From Hyphomicrobiales bacterium (GTDB taxonomy: Bacteria > Pseudomonadota > Alphaproteobacteria > Rhizobiales > Rhizobiaceae), in the NCBI GenBank assembly GCA_900467745.1, contig UBQW01000015.1, forward strand, positions 1-56,910: 56,910 nucleotides of DNA, read 5' to 3'. The position numbers and the translations under genes are program-made. The notes beneath the pieces were generated by a model. The model made no database searches, was not told where the DNA came from, and saw only the letters and a list, made by a program, of their open reading frames with translations. Below are positions 1 through 7,860 of the stretch, piece after piece; the stretch's first letter is position 1, and every line of letters begins with the position of its first letter.

Positions 1-20
1 GACGGTCGTGCCGTGTGGCA

Positions 21-170
21 CCCCCCTCTGTCCTGCTGGACATCTCCCCCACAAGGGGGGAGATCGACTCGTGGCGGGCTTCCAGCCAAACAATGAGAGT
101 GGAGCGAGCGGTTTCGTCCAGCCAATCTCCCCCCTTGTGGGGGAGATGTCCGGCAGGACAGAGGGGGGTA
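21..170. repeat. Rhizobial intergenic palindromic repeat, copy 1
   Basis: Two long arms (about 21-64 and 125-169) are inverted copies of each other. Each holds a run of C, a CAGGACA/TGTCCTG-type core and a nested hairpin of the form CTCCCCC-ACAAG-GGGGGAG. The middle (about 65-124) is unrelated. A second copy lies at 12766-12918. This matches the mosaic palindromic elements scattered between genes in Rhizobium genomes; no coding is expected. It sits immediately upstream of phnK and could form a strong RNA hairpin if it is transcribed with the phn operon. Confidence 0.8.
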
Positions 171-222
171 ACCCACCCGCCACGCTCCATGTCCTCACAC
201 ACACATCCGCGGAGGCATAGCC

Positions 223-999
223 ATGACCGACACCCCCCTTCTCAAAGTCAACGACGTCTCGAAATTCTACGGCAACCGCATCGGCTGCAAGAACGTCTCC
301 TTCGAGCTCTGGCCCGGCGAGGTGCTGGCGATCGTCGGTGAATCCGGCTCCGGCAAGACCACGCTCTTGAACTGCATCTCCACCCGCCTGATGCCGACGA
401 CAGGCAGCGTCGAGTATCACATGCGCGATGGGCAATACCGCGATCTCTACCACATGAGCGAGGCCGAGCGCCGTTTCCTGATGCGCACCGACTGGGGCTT
501 CGTGCATCAGAATCCGGCTGACGGTCTGCGCATGACGGTGTCGGCCGGCGCTAATGTCGGCGAGCGGTTGATGGCGATCGGCGATCGGCACTACGGCAAT
601 ATCCGCGCAACCGCGGTCGATTGGCTGAGCCGTGTCGAGATCGACGAGAGCCGTATCGACGACCAGCCGCGCGCCTTCTCCGGCGGCATGCGCCAGCGCC
701 TGCAGATCGCCCGCAATCTCGTCACCGGCCCGCGCCTCGTCTTCATGGATGAGCCGACCGGCGGTCTCGACGTCTCCGTTCAGGCGCGCCTGCTCGATCT
801 CGTTCGCGGCCTCGTCAACGATCTCGGCCTCGCCGCCATCATCGTCACCCACGACCTCGCCGTCGCCCGCCTGCTGTCGCACCGGATGATGGTGATGAAG
901 GATGGCCATGTCATCGAGCATGGCCTGACCGACCGGGTGCTCGACGATCCGCGCGAGCCCTACACCCAGCTCCTCGTCTCCTCGATCCTGCAGGTATAG
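223..999 (+). CDS. phnK: C-P lyase complex ATPase PhnK
   Basis: ABC-type ATPase of 258 residues. In the C-P lyase system, PhnK docks on the PhnGHIJ core and takes part in cleaving the carbon-phosphorus bond rather than acting as a transporter. Visible motifs are the Walker A GESGSGKT at residues 39-46, the signature FSGGMRQRLQIAR near 152-164 and the Walker B FMDEPTGGLD near 175-184, followed by the switch His (VTHD). The ATG at 223 has a GGAGG Shine-Dalgarno at 211-215. It is followed by phnL and an acyltransferase gene in the same direction; phnG-J are expected just upstream, outside the window. PhnK resembles oligopeptide-transporter ATPases, but pairing with PhnL makes PhnK the safe call. 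Confidence 0.95.
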   Translation: MTDTPLLKVNDVSKFYGNRIGCKNVSFELWPGEVLAIVGESGSGKTTLLNCISTRLMPTTGSVEYHMRDGQYRDLYHMSEAERRFLMRTDWGFVHQNPADGLRMTVSAGANVGERLMAIGDRHYGNIRATAVDWLSRVEIDESRIDDQPRAFSGGMRQRLQIARNLVTGPRLVFMDEPTGGLDVSVQARLLDLVRGLVNDLGLAAIIVTHDLAVARLLSHRMMVMKDGHVIEHGLTDRVLDDPREPYTQLLVSSILQV

Positions 1000-1065
1000 T
1001 TGAGAACGCGATCCGTAAGCCGGCTAATGGATTCGGATTGCCGCCAGAAACCAGGGAAGTCAATC

Positions 1066-1776
1066 ATGGCAACGCCACTCGTTGTTTCGGAAGTCTCCAA
1101 GAGCTTCACCATGCATCTGCGCGACGGCATCAAGCTGCCCGTTGTCTCGGATGTCTCCTTCTCCGTCGCCTCGGGCGAATGCGTCGTGCTCGGCGGCCCC
1201 TCGGGCATCGGCAAGAGCTCGCTGTTGAAGATGATCTACGGCAACTACGCGGTCGATAGCGGCCAGATCCTAGTCAAGCACCAGGATCGCATCGTCGATC
1301 TCGCCACCACCGATCCGCGCACCATCATCGAGGTGCGCCGCCAGACGCTGGGTTACGTCAGCCAGTTCCTGCGCACCGTGCCGCGCGTCGCGGCCATCGA
1401 TGTCGTGGCCGAGCCGCTGGTCGCCCGTGGCACGAAGGCGGATATCGCGCGCGAAAAGGCAGCCGAGCTGCTCGCCAAGCTCAACCTGCCCGAAGCGCTC
1501 TGGCAGCTTCCCCCCGCCACCTTCTCCGGCGGCGAGCAGCAGCGCGTCAACATCGCCCGCGGCTTCATCACCGACCACACCATTCTCCTGCTCGATGAGC
1601 CGACCGCCTCGCTCGACGCAAAGAACCGCGCCGTCGTCGTCGAGATGATAGCCGAGAAGAAACAGAAGGGTGTCGGTCTGCTCGGCATCTTCCACGACGA
1701 GGAAGTGCGCGAGGCCGTCGCCGACCGCATTCTCGACGTGCAGAAATTTTCGCCACGGAGGCCGATCGCAGCATGA
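1066..1776 (+). CDS. phnL: C-P lyase complex ATPase PhnL
   Basis: Second ABC-family ATPase of the phosphonate pathway, 236 residues, close to the usual PhnL length. PhnL is required with PhnGHI for transfer of the ribose triphosphate group of ATP to phosphonate and can join PhnK on the core complex. Motifs: GPSGIGKS (44-51), SGGEQQRVNIARG (from about 155) and LLLDEPTASLD (from about 175). I chose the ATG at 1066, preceded by AGGGA, rather than an upstream in-frame TTG at 1000 that directly follows the phnK stop. Its stop overlaps the next start as ATGA (1773-1776), indicating translational coupling. Confidence 0.95.
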   Translation: MATPLVVSEVSKSFTMHLRDGIKLPVVSDVSFSVASGECVVLGGPSGIGKSSLLKMIYGNYAVDSGQILVKHQDRIVDLATTDPRTIIEVRRQTLGYVSQFLRTVPRVAAIDVVAEPLVARGTKADIAREKAAELLAKLNLPEALWQLPPATFSGGEQQRVNIARGFITDHTILLLDEPTASLDAKNRAVVVEMIAEKKQKGVGLLGIFHDEEVREAVADRILDVQKFSPRRPIAA

Positions 1777-2390
1777 GCCGCAAGATTGGCCTCGAGCCCT
1801 ATATCCACGAGACCGCCTCGGTGAACAATTCGACGCTCGGCCGCTACACCGAGCTGTCGGAGCGCTGCCGTATCGACGAGGTCGAGCTCGGCGATTACTC
1901 CTACGTCATGCAGGACGGCGCCATCTGGTGCGCCACGATCGGCAAGTTCGTCAACATCGCCGCCTCCGTGCGCATCAACGCCACCAACCATCCGACCTGG
2001 CGCGCCACGCTGCACCACTTCACCTACCGCGCCGCCGATTACTGGCCGGATGCGGACATGGAGACCGAGTTCTTCGAATGGCGCCGCTCCAACCGCGTCA
2101 CGATCGGCCATGACGTCTGGATCGGCCACGGCGCCACGCTGCTGCCGGGCGTCAGCGTCGGCAACGGCGCCGTCATCGGCGCCGGCGCGGTCGTCTCCAA
2201 GGATGTCGCACCCTACACCATCGTCGGCGGCGTGCCCGCCAAGCTGATCCGGGAGCGCTTTCCGAAAGAGATCGGCGAGCGCATGGACAAGCTTGCTTGG
2301 TGGGATTGGGAGCACGACCGGCTGCGCGTGGCACTCGCCGATTTCCGCGCCCTCAACGCCGAGGATTTCCTGACGCGATACGAGGCCTGA
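1773..2390 (+). CDS. Hexapeptide-repeat acyltransferase of the phosphonate cluster
   Basis: 205 residues of left-handed beta-helix type (DapH/LpxA/Vat superfamily). Isoleucine/valine-led hexapeptides run through most of the protein. The strongest run is about residues 113-160, with VWIGHGATLLPGVSV and VIGAGAVVSKDV, followed by the typical C-terminal VGGVPAKLI. The family commonly found beside phn genes is annotated as a phosphonate-associated transferase. It starts in an ATGA overlap with phnL, so it is almost certainly in the same operon. Its substrate cannot be read from sequence. A role like PhnO (acetylation of aminoalkylphosphonates) is an inference from position only, since PhnO belongs to a different fold (GNAT). 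Confidence 0.85.
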   Translation: MSRKIGLEPYIHETASVNNSTLGRYTELSERCRIDEVELGDYSYVMQDGAIWCATIGKFVNIAASVRINATNHPTWRATLHHFTYRAADYWPDADMETEFFEWRRSNRVTIGHDVWIGHGATLLPGVSVGNGAVIGAGAVVSKDVAPYTIVGGVPAKLIRERFPKEIGERMDKLAWWDWEHDRLRVALADFRALNAEDFLTRYEA

Positions 2391-2417
2391 GCCGCCTATC
2401 CGTCTGAATCGAACCTC

Positions 2418-2450
2418 TCCGGCGCGGATGGATCGCCATTCGCGCCGGGC
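2418..2450. terminator. Bidirectional hairpin between convergent genes
   Basis: CCGGCGCG (2419-2426) pairs with CGCGCCGG (2441-2448), with ATGG/CCAT extending the stem inside. It lies between the convergent acyltransferase and DMT genes. There is no clear T-run on either side, so a terminator role is inferred from stability and position. Confidence 0.5.
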
Positions 2451-2452
2451 CA

Positions 2453-3376
2453 TTAACTCAGGCTGATCAGCGCCGTGCCCGCGATGGCAAGTGCGGCCCC
2501 GCCCCAGGCATGCGCACGCGGCATCTGCCCGCTGCGCAGCCACACCATCGGCAGGATGACGACAGGCGTCATCGAAGACAGCGTCGAAACGATCCCGACA
2601 TTGCCCGTCTTCAGAGCCGCCATCAGAAGCGACATCCCGAGCGCCGTACCGAAGAAGGCGGCGGTGGCCGCAAGACCGAAATCCCGCGCCCGAAAGCTGT
2701 TCGCCTGCGCCCGCACGCGGGGCAGCGCCAGAAGCGCCCAGAAACAGATTACCGCCAGCCCGGAGCGCACCGCCATCGCCGTGAATGGCTCGACACCAGC
2801 AGCCATCGCCGGCCGCGCCGTCAGGCTCCCCAGCGCCTGCCCGAGCGCGGTGATGACGCCAAGCGTTATGCCGACCATGGACACCGGCGGCGTAGAAGGC
2901 GCCGGCTCCGCGATCGGCTCGCCGTCGGCAAGCGGGATCATTGGCGCCGGCCGACGCCGGCGAAAGCCGATGGCGATCACGATGCCGCAAAGAATGAGCA
3001 CGACCCCGAACCCCTGACGCAGATCGATCGTCTCGCCCAGCGCGACATAGCCGAGCACCAGCGCGAATGGCGAAGCCAGCGAAAACAGAAGCGCCGTCAC
3101 GCGCGGCCCGGCGGTATAGATCGCCGCGAAATAGGTGGTGCTGGCAATCACGATCCCGAACACGCTGGAGGCGACCAGCGACCCGAGCTGCCAAGCCCCA
3201 AGCGTCGCCCACCCGCCGGCAATCGTCGCCGCCAGCGCCGTCATCACGAAAGCCGCGGTCAGCTGCCAGCGCGCCAGCTGCATCAACGGCACCCGCCCGT
3301 TGAGCTCGTTGATGAACATCGAGCTGAGCGCGATGCAGGTGGCCGAACCGATTGCGAAGGCTTCCGAGACGAACAT
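2453..3376 (-). CDS. DMT-family (EamA) inner-membrane transporter
   Basis: About 307 residues with alternating hydrophobic stretches consistent with ten transmembrane helices in two EamA repeats. The repeats are joined by a short hydrophilic loop (GFRRRRPAPMIPLADGEPIAEPAPS). Members export small metabolites or amino acids; the substrate is unknown here. I chose the ATG at 3376 because AAGGAAAT lies just upstream; an in-frame upstream extension has no such site. The gene runs against the phn genes on both sides and shows no obvious link to phosphonate use. Confidence 0.88.
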   Translation of the reverse strand: MFVSEAFAIGSATCIALSSMFINELNGRVPLMQLARWQLTAAFVMTALAATIAGGWATLGAWQLGSLVASSVFGIVIASTTYFAAIYTAGPRVTALLFSLASPFALVLGYVALGETIDLRQGFGVVLILCGIVIAIGFRRRRPAPMIPLADGEPIAEPAPSTPPVSMVGITLGVITALGQALGSLTARPAMAAGVEPFTAMAVRSGLAVICFWALLALPRVRAQANSFRARDFGLAATAAFFGTALGMSLLMAALKTGNVGIVSTLSSMTPVVILPMVWLRSGQMPRAHAWGGAALAIAGTALISLS

Positions 3377-3635
3377 GGAGATTTCCTTGAGGGGCAACGC
3401 AGCTTTCAGGAAAGTCTCGCGGGAAATCAAGATGCTATGAGGCGCGAACGGCACCAATCTCTGCCGGTGACTTGGCGCTCCGATAGCATCAGGATCGGCT
3501 GCCGTTTCCCGCGCGAATGTCTCTCATGGTGCAAACCCCATATCTTCCCGCCGAAGCTTCCGCTAATGTCCGCGTCACCACGCGTCCCTTCACGGAGCCA
3601 ACCTTGACCCATACGCCGCAGTCCCCGGTGAACCT

Positions 3636-4655
3636 TTGACGACCGATCACGAAGCGACATTTCTGGCCTCGCTCGGCTGGTCAGACTTCTTTTCCGATCA
3701 ACTGACGGATGACGATCATGGCCTCATTCCCCGCCGCATCGCCGAAGTGCATCGCAGCCGCGTGAGCGTCACCTCGCTGGACGGGCTGATAAGGCTCAAG
3801 ATCTCGCATCAGCTGAATACGTCCGAATTCGCCGTCGGCGATTGGGTCATGGTCGATCCCGAGGACGATAGCCTGGTGCGCCGGCTCGAGCGCCGTACGC
3901 TGTTGCAGCGTCGCGTCGAGGGACGCCAGGGTCAGCAGCTCGGCGCCGCCAATGTCGACACGCTTCTGATCGTCACCTCCTGCAACGCCGATTTCAACGT
4001 CGCCCGCCTCGAGCGCTACATGGCGCTCGCCAACCAGGCCGAGACGACGCCCGTCATCGTGCTGACCAAGGCCGACCTCGCCCCCGATGTCTCGGAATAC
4101 GAAGCGCAGGCGAAAGCCCTGCAGCGCGATCTCGCGGTGGTCGTGCTCAACGCCAAGAGCGACGGTGCGGCTGCAGCCCTCGGCCCATGGAGCGGCTTCG
4201 GCCAGACGCTGGCGTTGATCGGCTCGTCCGGCGTCGGCAAGTCGACGCTGGTCAATGCGCTGGCGGGCCTGAGCGGCGAGGGCTCGCAGGCAACCGGCGG
4301 CATCCGCGAACGCGACGCCAAGGGTCGCCACACCACGACCGCCCGCTCGCTGCACGCCATGGCCGGCGGCGGTTGGGTCATCGACACGCCGGGCATGCGC
4401 ACGCTCCATGTCAGCGACGTTCAGGAGGGGATCGAGCAGGTCTTCTCCGAGATCACCGAGCTTGCCGAACACTGCCGCTTCCGCGATTGCACCCACGACC
4501 ACGAACCCGGCTGCGCCGTCCAGGCCGCCGTCAAATCAGGCACGCTGGCGCCCGAGCGCCTCGCCCGCTGGCGAGTGCTGCGCGACGAGAACGACAAGAA
4601 CACCCCGAAGATGACCGGACCGAAGGGCAACAAGGTGCTGCAGAAGCGGCGGTGA
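3636..4655 (+). CDS. rsgA: Ribosome small-subunit GTPase RsgA (YjeQ)
   Basis: Circularly permuted GTPase that helps late 30S assembly; 339 residues. An N-terminal OB fold precedes the G domain. Motif order is G4 (TKAD), then G1 (GSSGVGKSTLVNAL), then G3 (DTPGM), the permuted order diagnostic of RsgA. A C-terminal zinc motif with Cys-His-Cys residues (EHCRFRDCTHDHEPGC) follows. The only reasonable start is a TTG at 3636; an upstream GTG is cut off by an in-frame stop, and no convincing Shine-Dalgarno is visible, so expression may be low. It sits between two blocks of phosphonate genes without functional connection. Confidence 0.93.
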   Translation: MTTDHEATFLASLGWSDFFSDQLTDDDHGLIPRRIAEVHRSRVSVTSLDGLIRLKISHQLNTSEFAVGDWVMVDPEDDSLVRRLERRTLLQRRVEGRQGQQLGAANVDTLLIVTSCNADFNVARLERYMALANQAETTPVIVLTKADLAPDVSEYEAQAKALQRDLAVVVLNAKSDGAAAALGPWSGFGQTLALIGSSGVGKSTLVNALAGLSGEGSQATGGIRERDAKGRHTTTARSLHAMAGGGWVIDTPGMRTLHVSDVQEGIEQVFSEITELAEHCRFRDCTHDHEPGCAVQAAVKSGTLAPERLARWRVLRDENDKNTPKMTGPKGNKVLQKRR

Positions 4656-4817
4656 GGGGCGAGGCGTGGGCGCGAGAACCATGCGCCACGCCATGGCGTC
4701 ACTAGCCGTGACTATGGAAATCTAATGTTTTTCACTAGACTTCGCCATGCATGGCTAGACTTCGCTTGAACTTCAACAAAATGCCATACAAGCCGCTGTA
4801 CTCACCACATCCCGCAT

Positions 4818-4846
4818 CTGTCACAGAATTGTGACCCCACTGTCAC
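4818..4846 (+). promoter_or_regulatory. Pho box 1 (PhoB operator) upstream of phnC
   Basis: Three 7-bp half-sites, CTGTCAC (4818), TTGTGAC (4829) and CTGTCAC (4840), repeat with an exact 11-bp period and 4-bp spacers. This is the architecture bound by PhoB dimers in rhizobia. The site lies about 115 bases before the phnC start. Confidence 0.88.
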
Positions 4847-4869
4847 GTTTCAATCCACCACAGCCCCGT

Positions 4870-4898
4870 TTGTGACAGCACTTACACAAAACTGACAT
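4870..4898 (+). promoter_or_regulatory. Pho box 2 upstream of phnC
   Basis: A second, weaker set of half-sites, TTGTGAC (4870), CTTACAC (4881) and CTGACAT (4892), again spaced by 11 bp. It is closer to the gene and is probably the site that replaces the -35 element. No good -10 is obvious; CCTAAT at 4918 is a weak candidate. The offset between the two boxes is 30 bp, not a multiple of 11. Confidence 0.75.
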
Positions 4899-4961
4899 TG
4901 GAGCTTCACGGACCGGGCCTAATGCACTCCCTCATATCGCGTTTGGGCTATGAGGAAGAGC

Positions 4962-5810
4962 ATGATGTTCGAGCTGAAGAATGTCACCCGTCAATTCGGC
5001 AAGAAGATCGCCGTCGATTCTGTGACGCTTGACATCCCTCAGGGCCAGATGGTCGGCATCATCGGCCGTTCGGGTGCCGGCAAGTCCACGCTTCTGCGCA
5101 TGATCAACCGCCTGCAGGAGCCGAGCTCCGGCTCGATCCATTTCAACGGCACCGAGGTGTCGGGCCTGCGCGGCAAGTCGCTGCGCAACTGGCAGCGCGA
5201 TTGCGCCATGATCTTCCAGCAGTTCAATCTCGTGCCGCGCCTCGACGTGATGACCAATGTCATCCTCGGCCGTCTCAACCATCGCTCCACCGTGCTCAGC
5301 ATGCTCGGCGTCTTCACCCGCGAAGAGCGCGTACAGGCAATTGCGGCCCTCGAGCGTCTCGGCATCGAGCAGACCGCCTTGCAGATGGCCGGCACGCTCT
5401 CGGGCGGCCAGCAGCAGCGCGTGGCGATCGCCCGTGCGCTCATGCAGGCGCCGAAGATGCTGCTTGCAGACGAGCCGATCGCCTCGCTCGACCCGCTGAA
5501 CGCCAAGATCGTCATGGACGCGCTGCGCGATATCAACGAGCGCGAGGGCATCACCGTCATCACCAACCTGCACACGCTCGACACCGCGCGCAGCTATTGC
5601 GAGCGCATCGTCGGCATGGCCGGCGGCCGCGTCGTCTTCGACGGAAAGCCGTCCGAACTGACGGCTGATGCCGTCAACGAGATCTACGGCACCGACAAGA
5701 ACGGCGCCGGTATCGACGAATCCATGACGTCCACCAGCCTGGATAACATCAAGGGCAAGCAGCAGGACGCCGTATCCCGCGTGATGGCCGCCTCCGCCGT
5801 CATGCGCTGA
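4962..5810 (+). CDS. phnC: Phosphonate ABC transporter ATPase PhnC
   Basis: Cytoplasmic ATPase of the PhnCDE importer; 282 residues. Walker A GRSGAGKS lies at about 36-43, the signature [14 protein letters not shown] at about 146 and Walker [12 protein letters not shown] at about 165-175. Three in-frame ATGs (4950, 4962, 4965) are possible. GAGGAAGAG at 4952-4960 supports 4962 or 4965, and homologues begin at MFELKN. The last 30 or so residues (after the GTDKNG segment) are an Ala/Ser-rich tail beyond the ATPase core. It leads a phnCDEE transcript behind two Pho boxes. Confidence 0.95.
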   Translation: MMFELKNVTRQFGKKIAVDSVTLDIPQGQMVGIIGRSGAGKSTLLRMINRLQEPSSGSIHFNGTEVSGLRGKSLRNWQRDCAMIFQQFNLVPRLDVMTNVILGRLNHRSTVLSMLGVFTREERVQAIAALERLGIEQTALQMAGTLSGGQQQRVAIARALMQAPKMLLADEPIASLDPLNAKIVMDALRDINEREGITVITNLHTLDTARSYCERIVGMAGGRVVFDGKPSELTADAVNEIYGTDKNGAGIDESMTSTSLDNIKGKQQDAVSRVMAASAVMR

Positions 5811-5814
5811 CAAG

Positions 5815-5841
5815 TTTCCGGCCGGGGGACAAAGCCGGAAA
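5815..5841 (+). other. Intercistronic hairpin phnC-phnD
   Basis: TTTCCGGC (5815-5822) pairs with GCCGGAAA (5834-5841) around an 11-base loop in the 87-base gap before phnD. The following AAAAT is not a terminator tail. A role in mRNA processing that raises binding-protein expression is an inference. Confidence 0.5.
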
Positions 5842-5897
5842 AATACCGATCCCCAGTACTTCAAAGTCACTGAAAAACGTCACCAAAGGAGACTACC

Positions 5898-6809
5898 ATG
5901 TCTGCGTTCCGCAAGATCCTGATGGCAACGATCGCCATCGCCACCGTTGCAGGCCAGGCCTACGCTCAGGACGTCAAGGTCCTGCGTATCGGCCTCGACG
6001 GCGGTGAAAACGAAGCCGACCAGGTTCGCCGCACCGAGTGCGTCAAGCCGGGCCTCGTTGCCGCTACCGGCGTTTCGGAAGTCCAGATCTTCCCGTCGCC
6101 GAACTACAACGGCGTCATCCAGGGCCTCCTCGGCGGCACCATCGACCTCGCTGTCATGGGCGCTTCCTCCTACGCCTCGATCTACCTCAAGGATCCGAAC
6201 GCCGTTACGCCGGTTCTGACCACCAAGCAGGAAGACGGCTCGACCGGCTACTACTCGATCATGGTTGCCCGCAAGGATTCGGGCATCAAGACGCTTGCCG
6301 ACGCCAAGGGCAAGAAGCTCGGCTTCGCCGATCCGGACTCGACCTCGGGCTACCTCGTCCCGAACGTCTCGCTGCCGAAGGATGTCGGCATGCCGGTCAA
6401 GCAGTACTTCTCCGAAACCGGCTTCGGCGGCGGCCATGAGAACCTCGTTCTCGGCGTTCTCGACAAGAAGTTCGACGTCGGCACCACCTTCGGCTCCGCC
6501 ACCGGCGATTGGGCCCAGGGCTACACCTCCGGCAACCTGCACATCATGGTCACCAAGGGCCTGCTCGACATGGACGATATCGTCCAGGTCTGGAAGTCGC
6601 CGCTGATCCCGAACGGCCCGCTGATGGTTTCCAACAAGCTGCCGGCTGACATCCAGAAGAAGGTCACCGCCTACTTCGCCGAACTGCCGAAGACCGACAA
6701 GGGCTGCTTCGACAGCTTCACCGGCGGTGGTTACGTCGATTGGTCGCCGGTCGACCAGTCTTTCTACCAGACGATCATCGACGCTCGTAAGTCGGTTATC
6801 GGCGGTTGA
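5898..6809 (+). CDS. phnD: Phosphonate ABC transporter substrate-binding protein PhnD
   Basis: Periplasmic binding protein of 303 residues. A Sec signal peptide (basic MSAFRKI, hydrophobic core, AYA-Q cleavage near residue 24) precedes the mature protein. The body matches PhnD-type lobes, with conserved segments such as YNGVIQGLLGGTIDLAVMGASSYA and ADPDSTSGYLVPNVSL, where ligand-contacting residues lie in this family. It has a strong AAAGGAGA Shine-Dalgarno. Codon choice is more biased towards C-ending codons than in its neighbours, as expected for the most abundant component of an importer. Confidence 0.95.
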   Translation: MSAFRKILMATIAIATVAGQAYAQDVKVLRIGLDGGENEADQVRRTECVKPGLVAATGVSEVQIFPSPNYNGVIQGLLGGTIDLAVMGASSYASIYLKDPNAVTPVLTTKQEDGSTGYYSIMVARKDSGIKTLADAKGKKLGFADPDSTSGYLVPNVSLPKDVGMPVKQYFSETGFGGGHENLVLGVLDKKFDVGTTFGSATGDWAQGYTSGNLHIMVTKGLLDMDDIVQVWKSPLIPNGPLMVSNKLPADIQKKVTAYFAELPKTDKGCFDSFTGGGYVDWSPVDQSFYQTIIDARKSVIGG

Positions 6810-6831
6810 TCCGAACCTCTGAATAAACTCG

Positions 6832-6856
6832 CGGCGGCATCATCATGGTGCCGCCG
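6832..6856 (+). other. Intercistronic hairpin phnD-phnE
   Basis: CGGCGGCA (6832-6839) pairs with TGCCGCCG (6849-6856) around a 9-base loop just before the Shine-Dalgarno of the first phnE. Such GC-rich hairpins after binding-protein genes commonly protect the upstream mRNA, giving more PhnD than permease. There is no T-run. Confidence 0.55.
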
Positions 6857-6879
6857 TTCGTTCAACAAGGATGCTCAAC

Positions 6880-7860
6880 ATGGCGCACGTGGCCGAAACC
6901 GACCACATGGGCGGACTGCAGCAAGGCTCCCGCACAATTCTCGATCATTACCAGCAACAGGTCCGGACACGGCGTATCTACACCGTGATCTCGATCGTTG
7001 TGTTCCTGATCGTCCTCGGTGCCTCGCTCGATTTCGCCAACAGCGCCAATTCGGGCAAGTTCTTCGAACGTCTGCCCTATCTCTTCGACTTCATGAAGCA
7101 TTTCGTGCCAGACAGCCCGCTGGAGATTTTCAGGGCCATGTTCGATCTGCCGTCGCCCTATGCCGATGGCTCGATCAAGTATGATTACGTCAGCGACCGC
7201 GTCTACATCACCGACAGCTTCTACATCCCGAATTTCTTCTACCAGCTGGCGATCACCATCAACGTCGCCATCGTCTCGACCATCCTCGGCGCATCCGGCG
7301 CCTTCGTGCTCTGCTTCTTCGCCTCGACCAATCTGGTCGGCGCCGGCGCCACCCGTTGGGTCGTGCGCCGCATCATGGAAATCCTGCGCGCCTTCCCGGA
7401 GATCGTGATTGCCGGCCTGCTCGCCGCCATCCTGTCGATCGGCCCGATCTCGGCCATCATCGCGGTGTCGATCCACACCATCGGCGCGCTTGGCAAGCTG
7501 TTCTTCGAAGTGGTCGAGAATGCCGACATGAAGCCGGACGAGGGCCTGCGCGCATCCGGCGCCAGCTGGCTCGAGCGCGTCCGCTTCGCTATCCTGCCGC
7601 AGATCATGCCGAATTTCGTCTCGTATACGCTGCTGCGCCTCGAGATCAACGTGCGCGCCTCCACCATCATCGGCGCCGTCGGCGGCGGCGGTATCGGTGA
7701 GGTCTTCAGCCTGGCGATCGGCCGCGATCACGCCGCCAAGACCTATGCCATCATCATCCTGCTTCTGATCACCGTCGTCTGCGTCGACCAGTTCTCCGCC
7801 TGGCTCCGCCGCCGCATGATCGGCAAGCAGTCCTTCGAATTCGGCCGAGGAGCAGCCTGA
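6880..7860 (+). CDS. phnE: Phosphonate ABC transporter permease PhnE, first copy
   Basis: Inner-membrane permease of about 326 residues. After a hydrophilic N-terminus come a first membrane segment (YTVISIVVFLIVLGASL), a periplasmic loop and a BPD-type membrane domain. The EAA coupling loop is visible as GLRASGASWLERVRFAILPQ, the site that contacts PhnC. AAGGA at 6867-6871 fits the ATG at 6880 (spacing 8) better than the ATG at 6871, which overlaps it. The stop shares one base with the next start (TGATG), so the two permeases are translationally coupled and probably form a heterodimeric channel. Confidence 0.93.
   Translation: MAHVAETDHMGGLQQGSRTILDHYQQQVRTRRIYTVISIVVFLIVLGASLDFANSANSGKFFERLPYLFDFMKHFVPDSPLEIFRAMFDLPSPYADGSIKYDYVSDRVYITDSFYIPNFFYQLAITINVAIVSTILGASGAFVLCFFASTNLVGAGATRWVVRRIMEILRAFPEIVIAGLLAAILSIGPISAIIAVSIHTIGALGKLFFEVVENADMKPDEGLRASGASWLERVRFAILPQIMPNFVSYTLLRLEINVRASTIIGAVGGGGIGEVFSLAIGRDHAAKTYAIIILLLITVVCVDQFSAWLRRRMIGKQSFEFGRGAA

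Noticed and set aside
1..222. Pho box upstream of phnK
   Set aside because: No 11-bp-spaced CTGTCAT-like half-sites are present; the region is occupied by a palindromic repeat, and phnK is probably transcribed from upstream phn genes.
1353..3212. Minus-strand open frame of 619 codons across phnL, the acyltransferase and the DMT gene
   Set aside because: It runs through three well supported genes and has no conserved motif.
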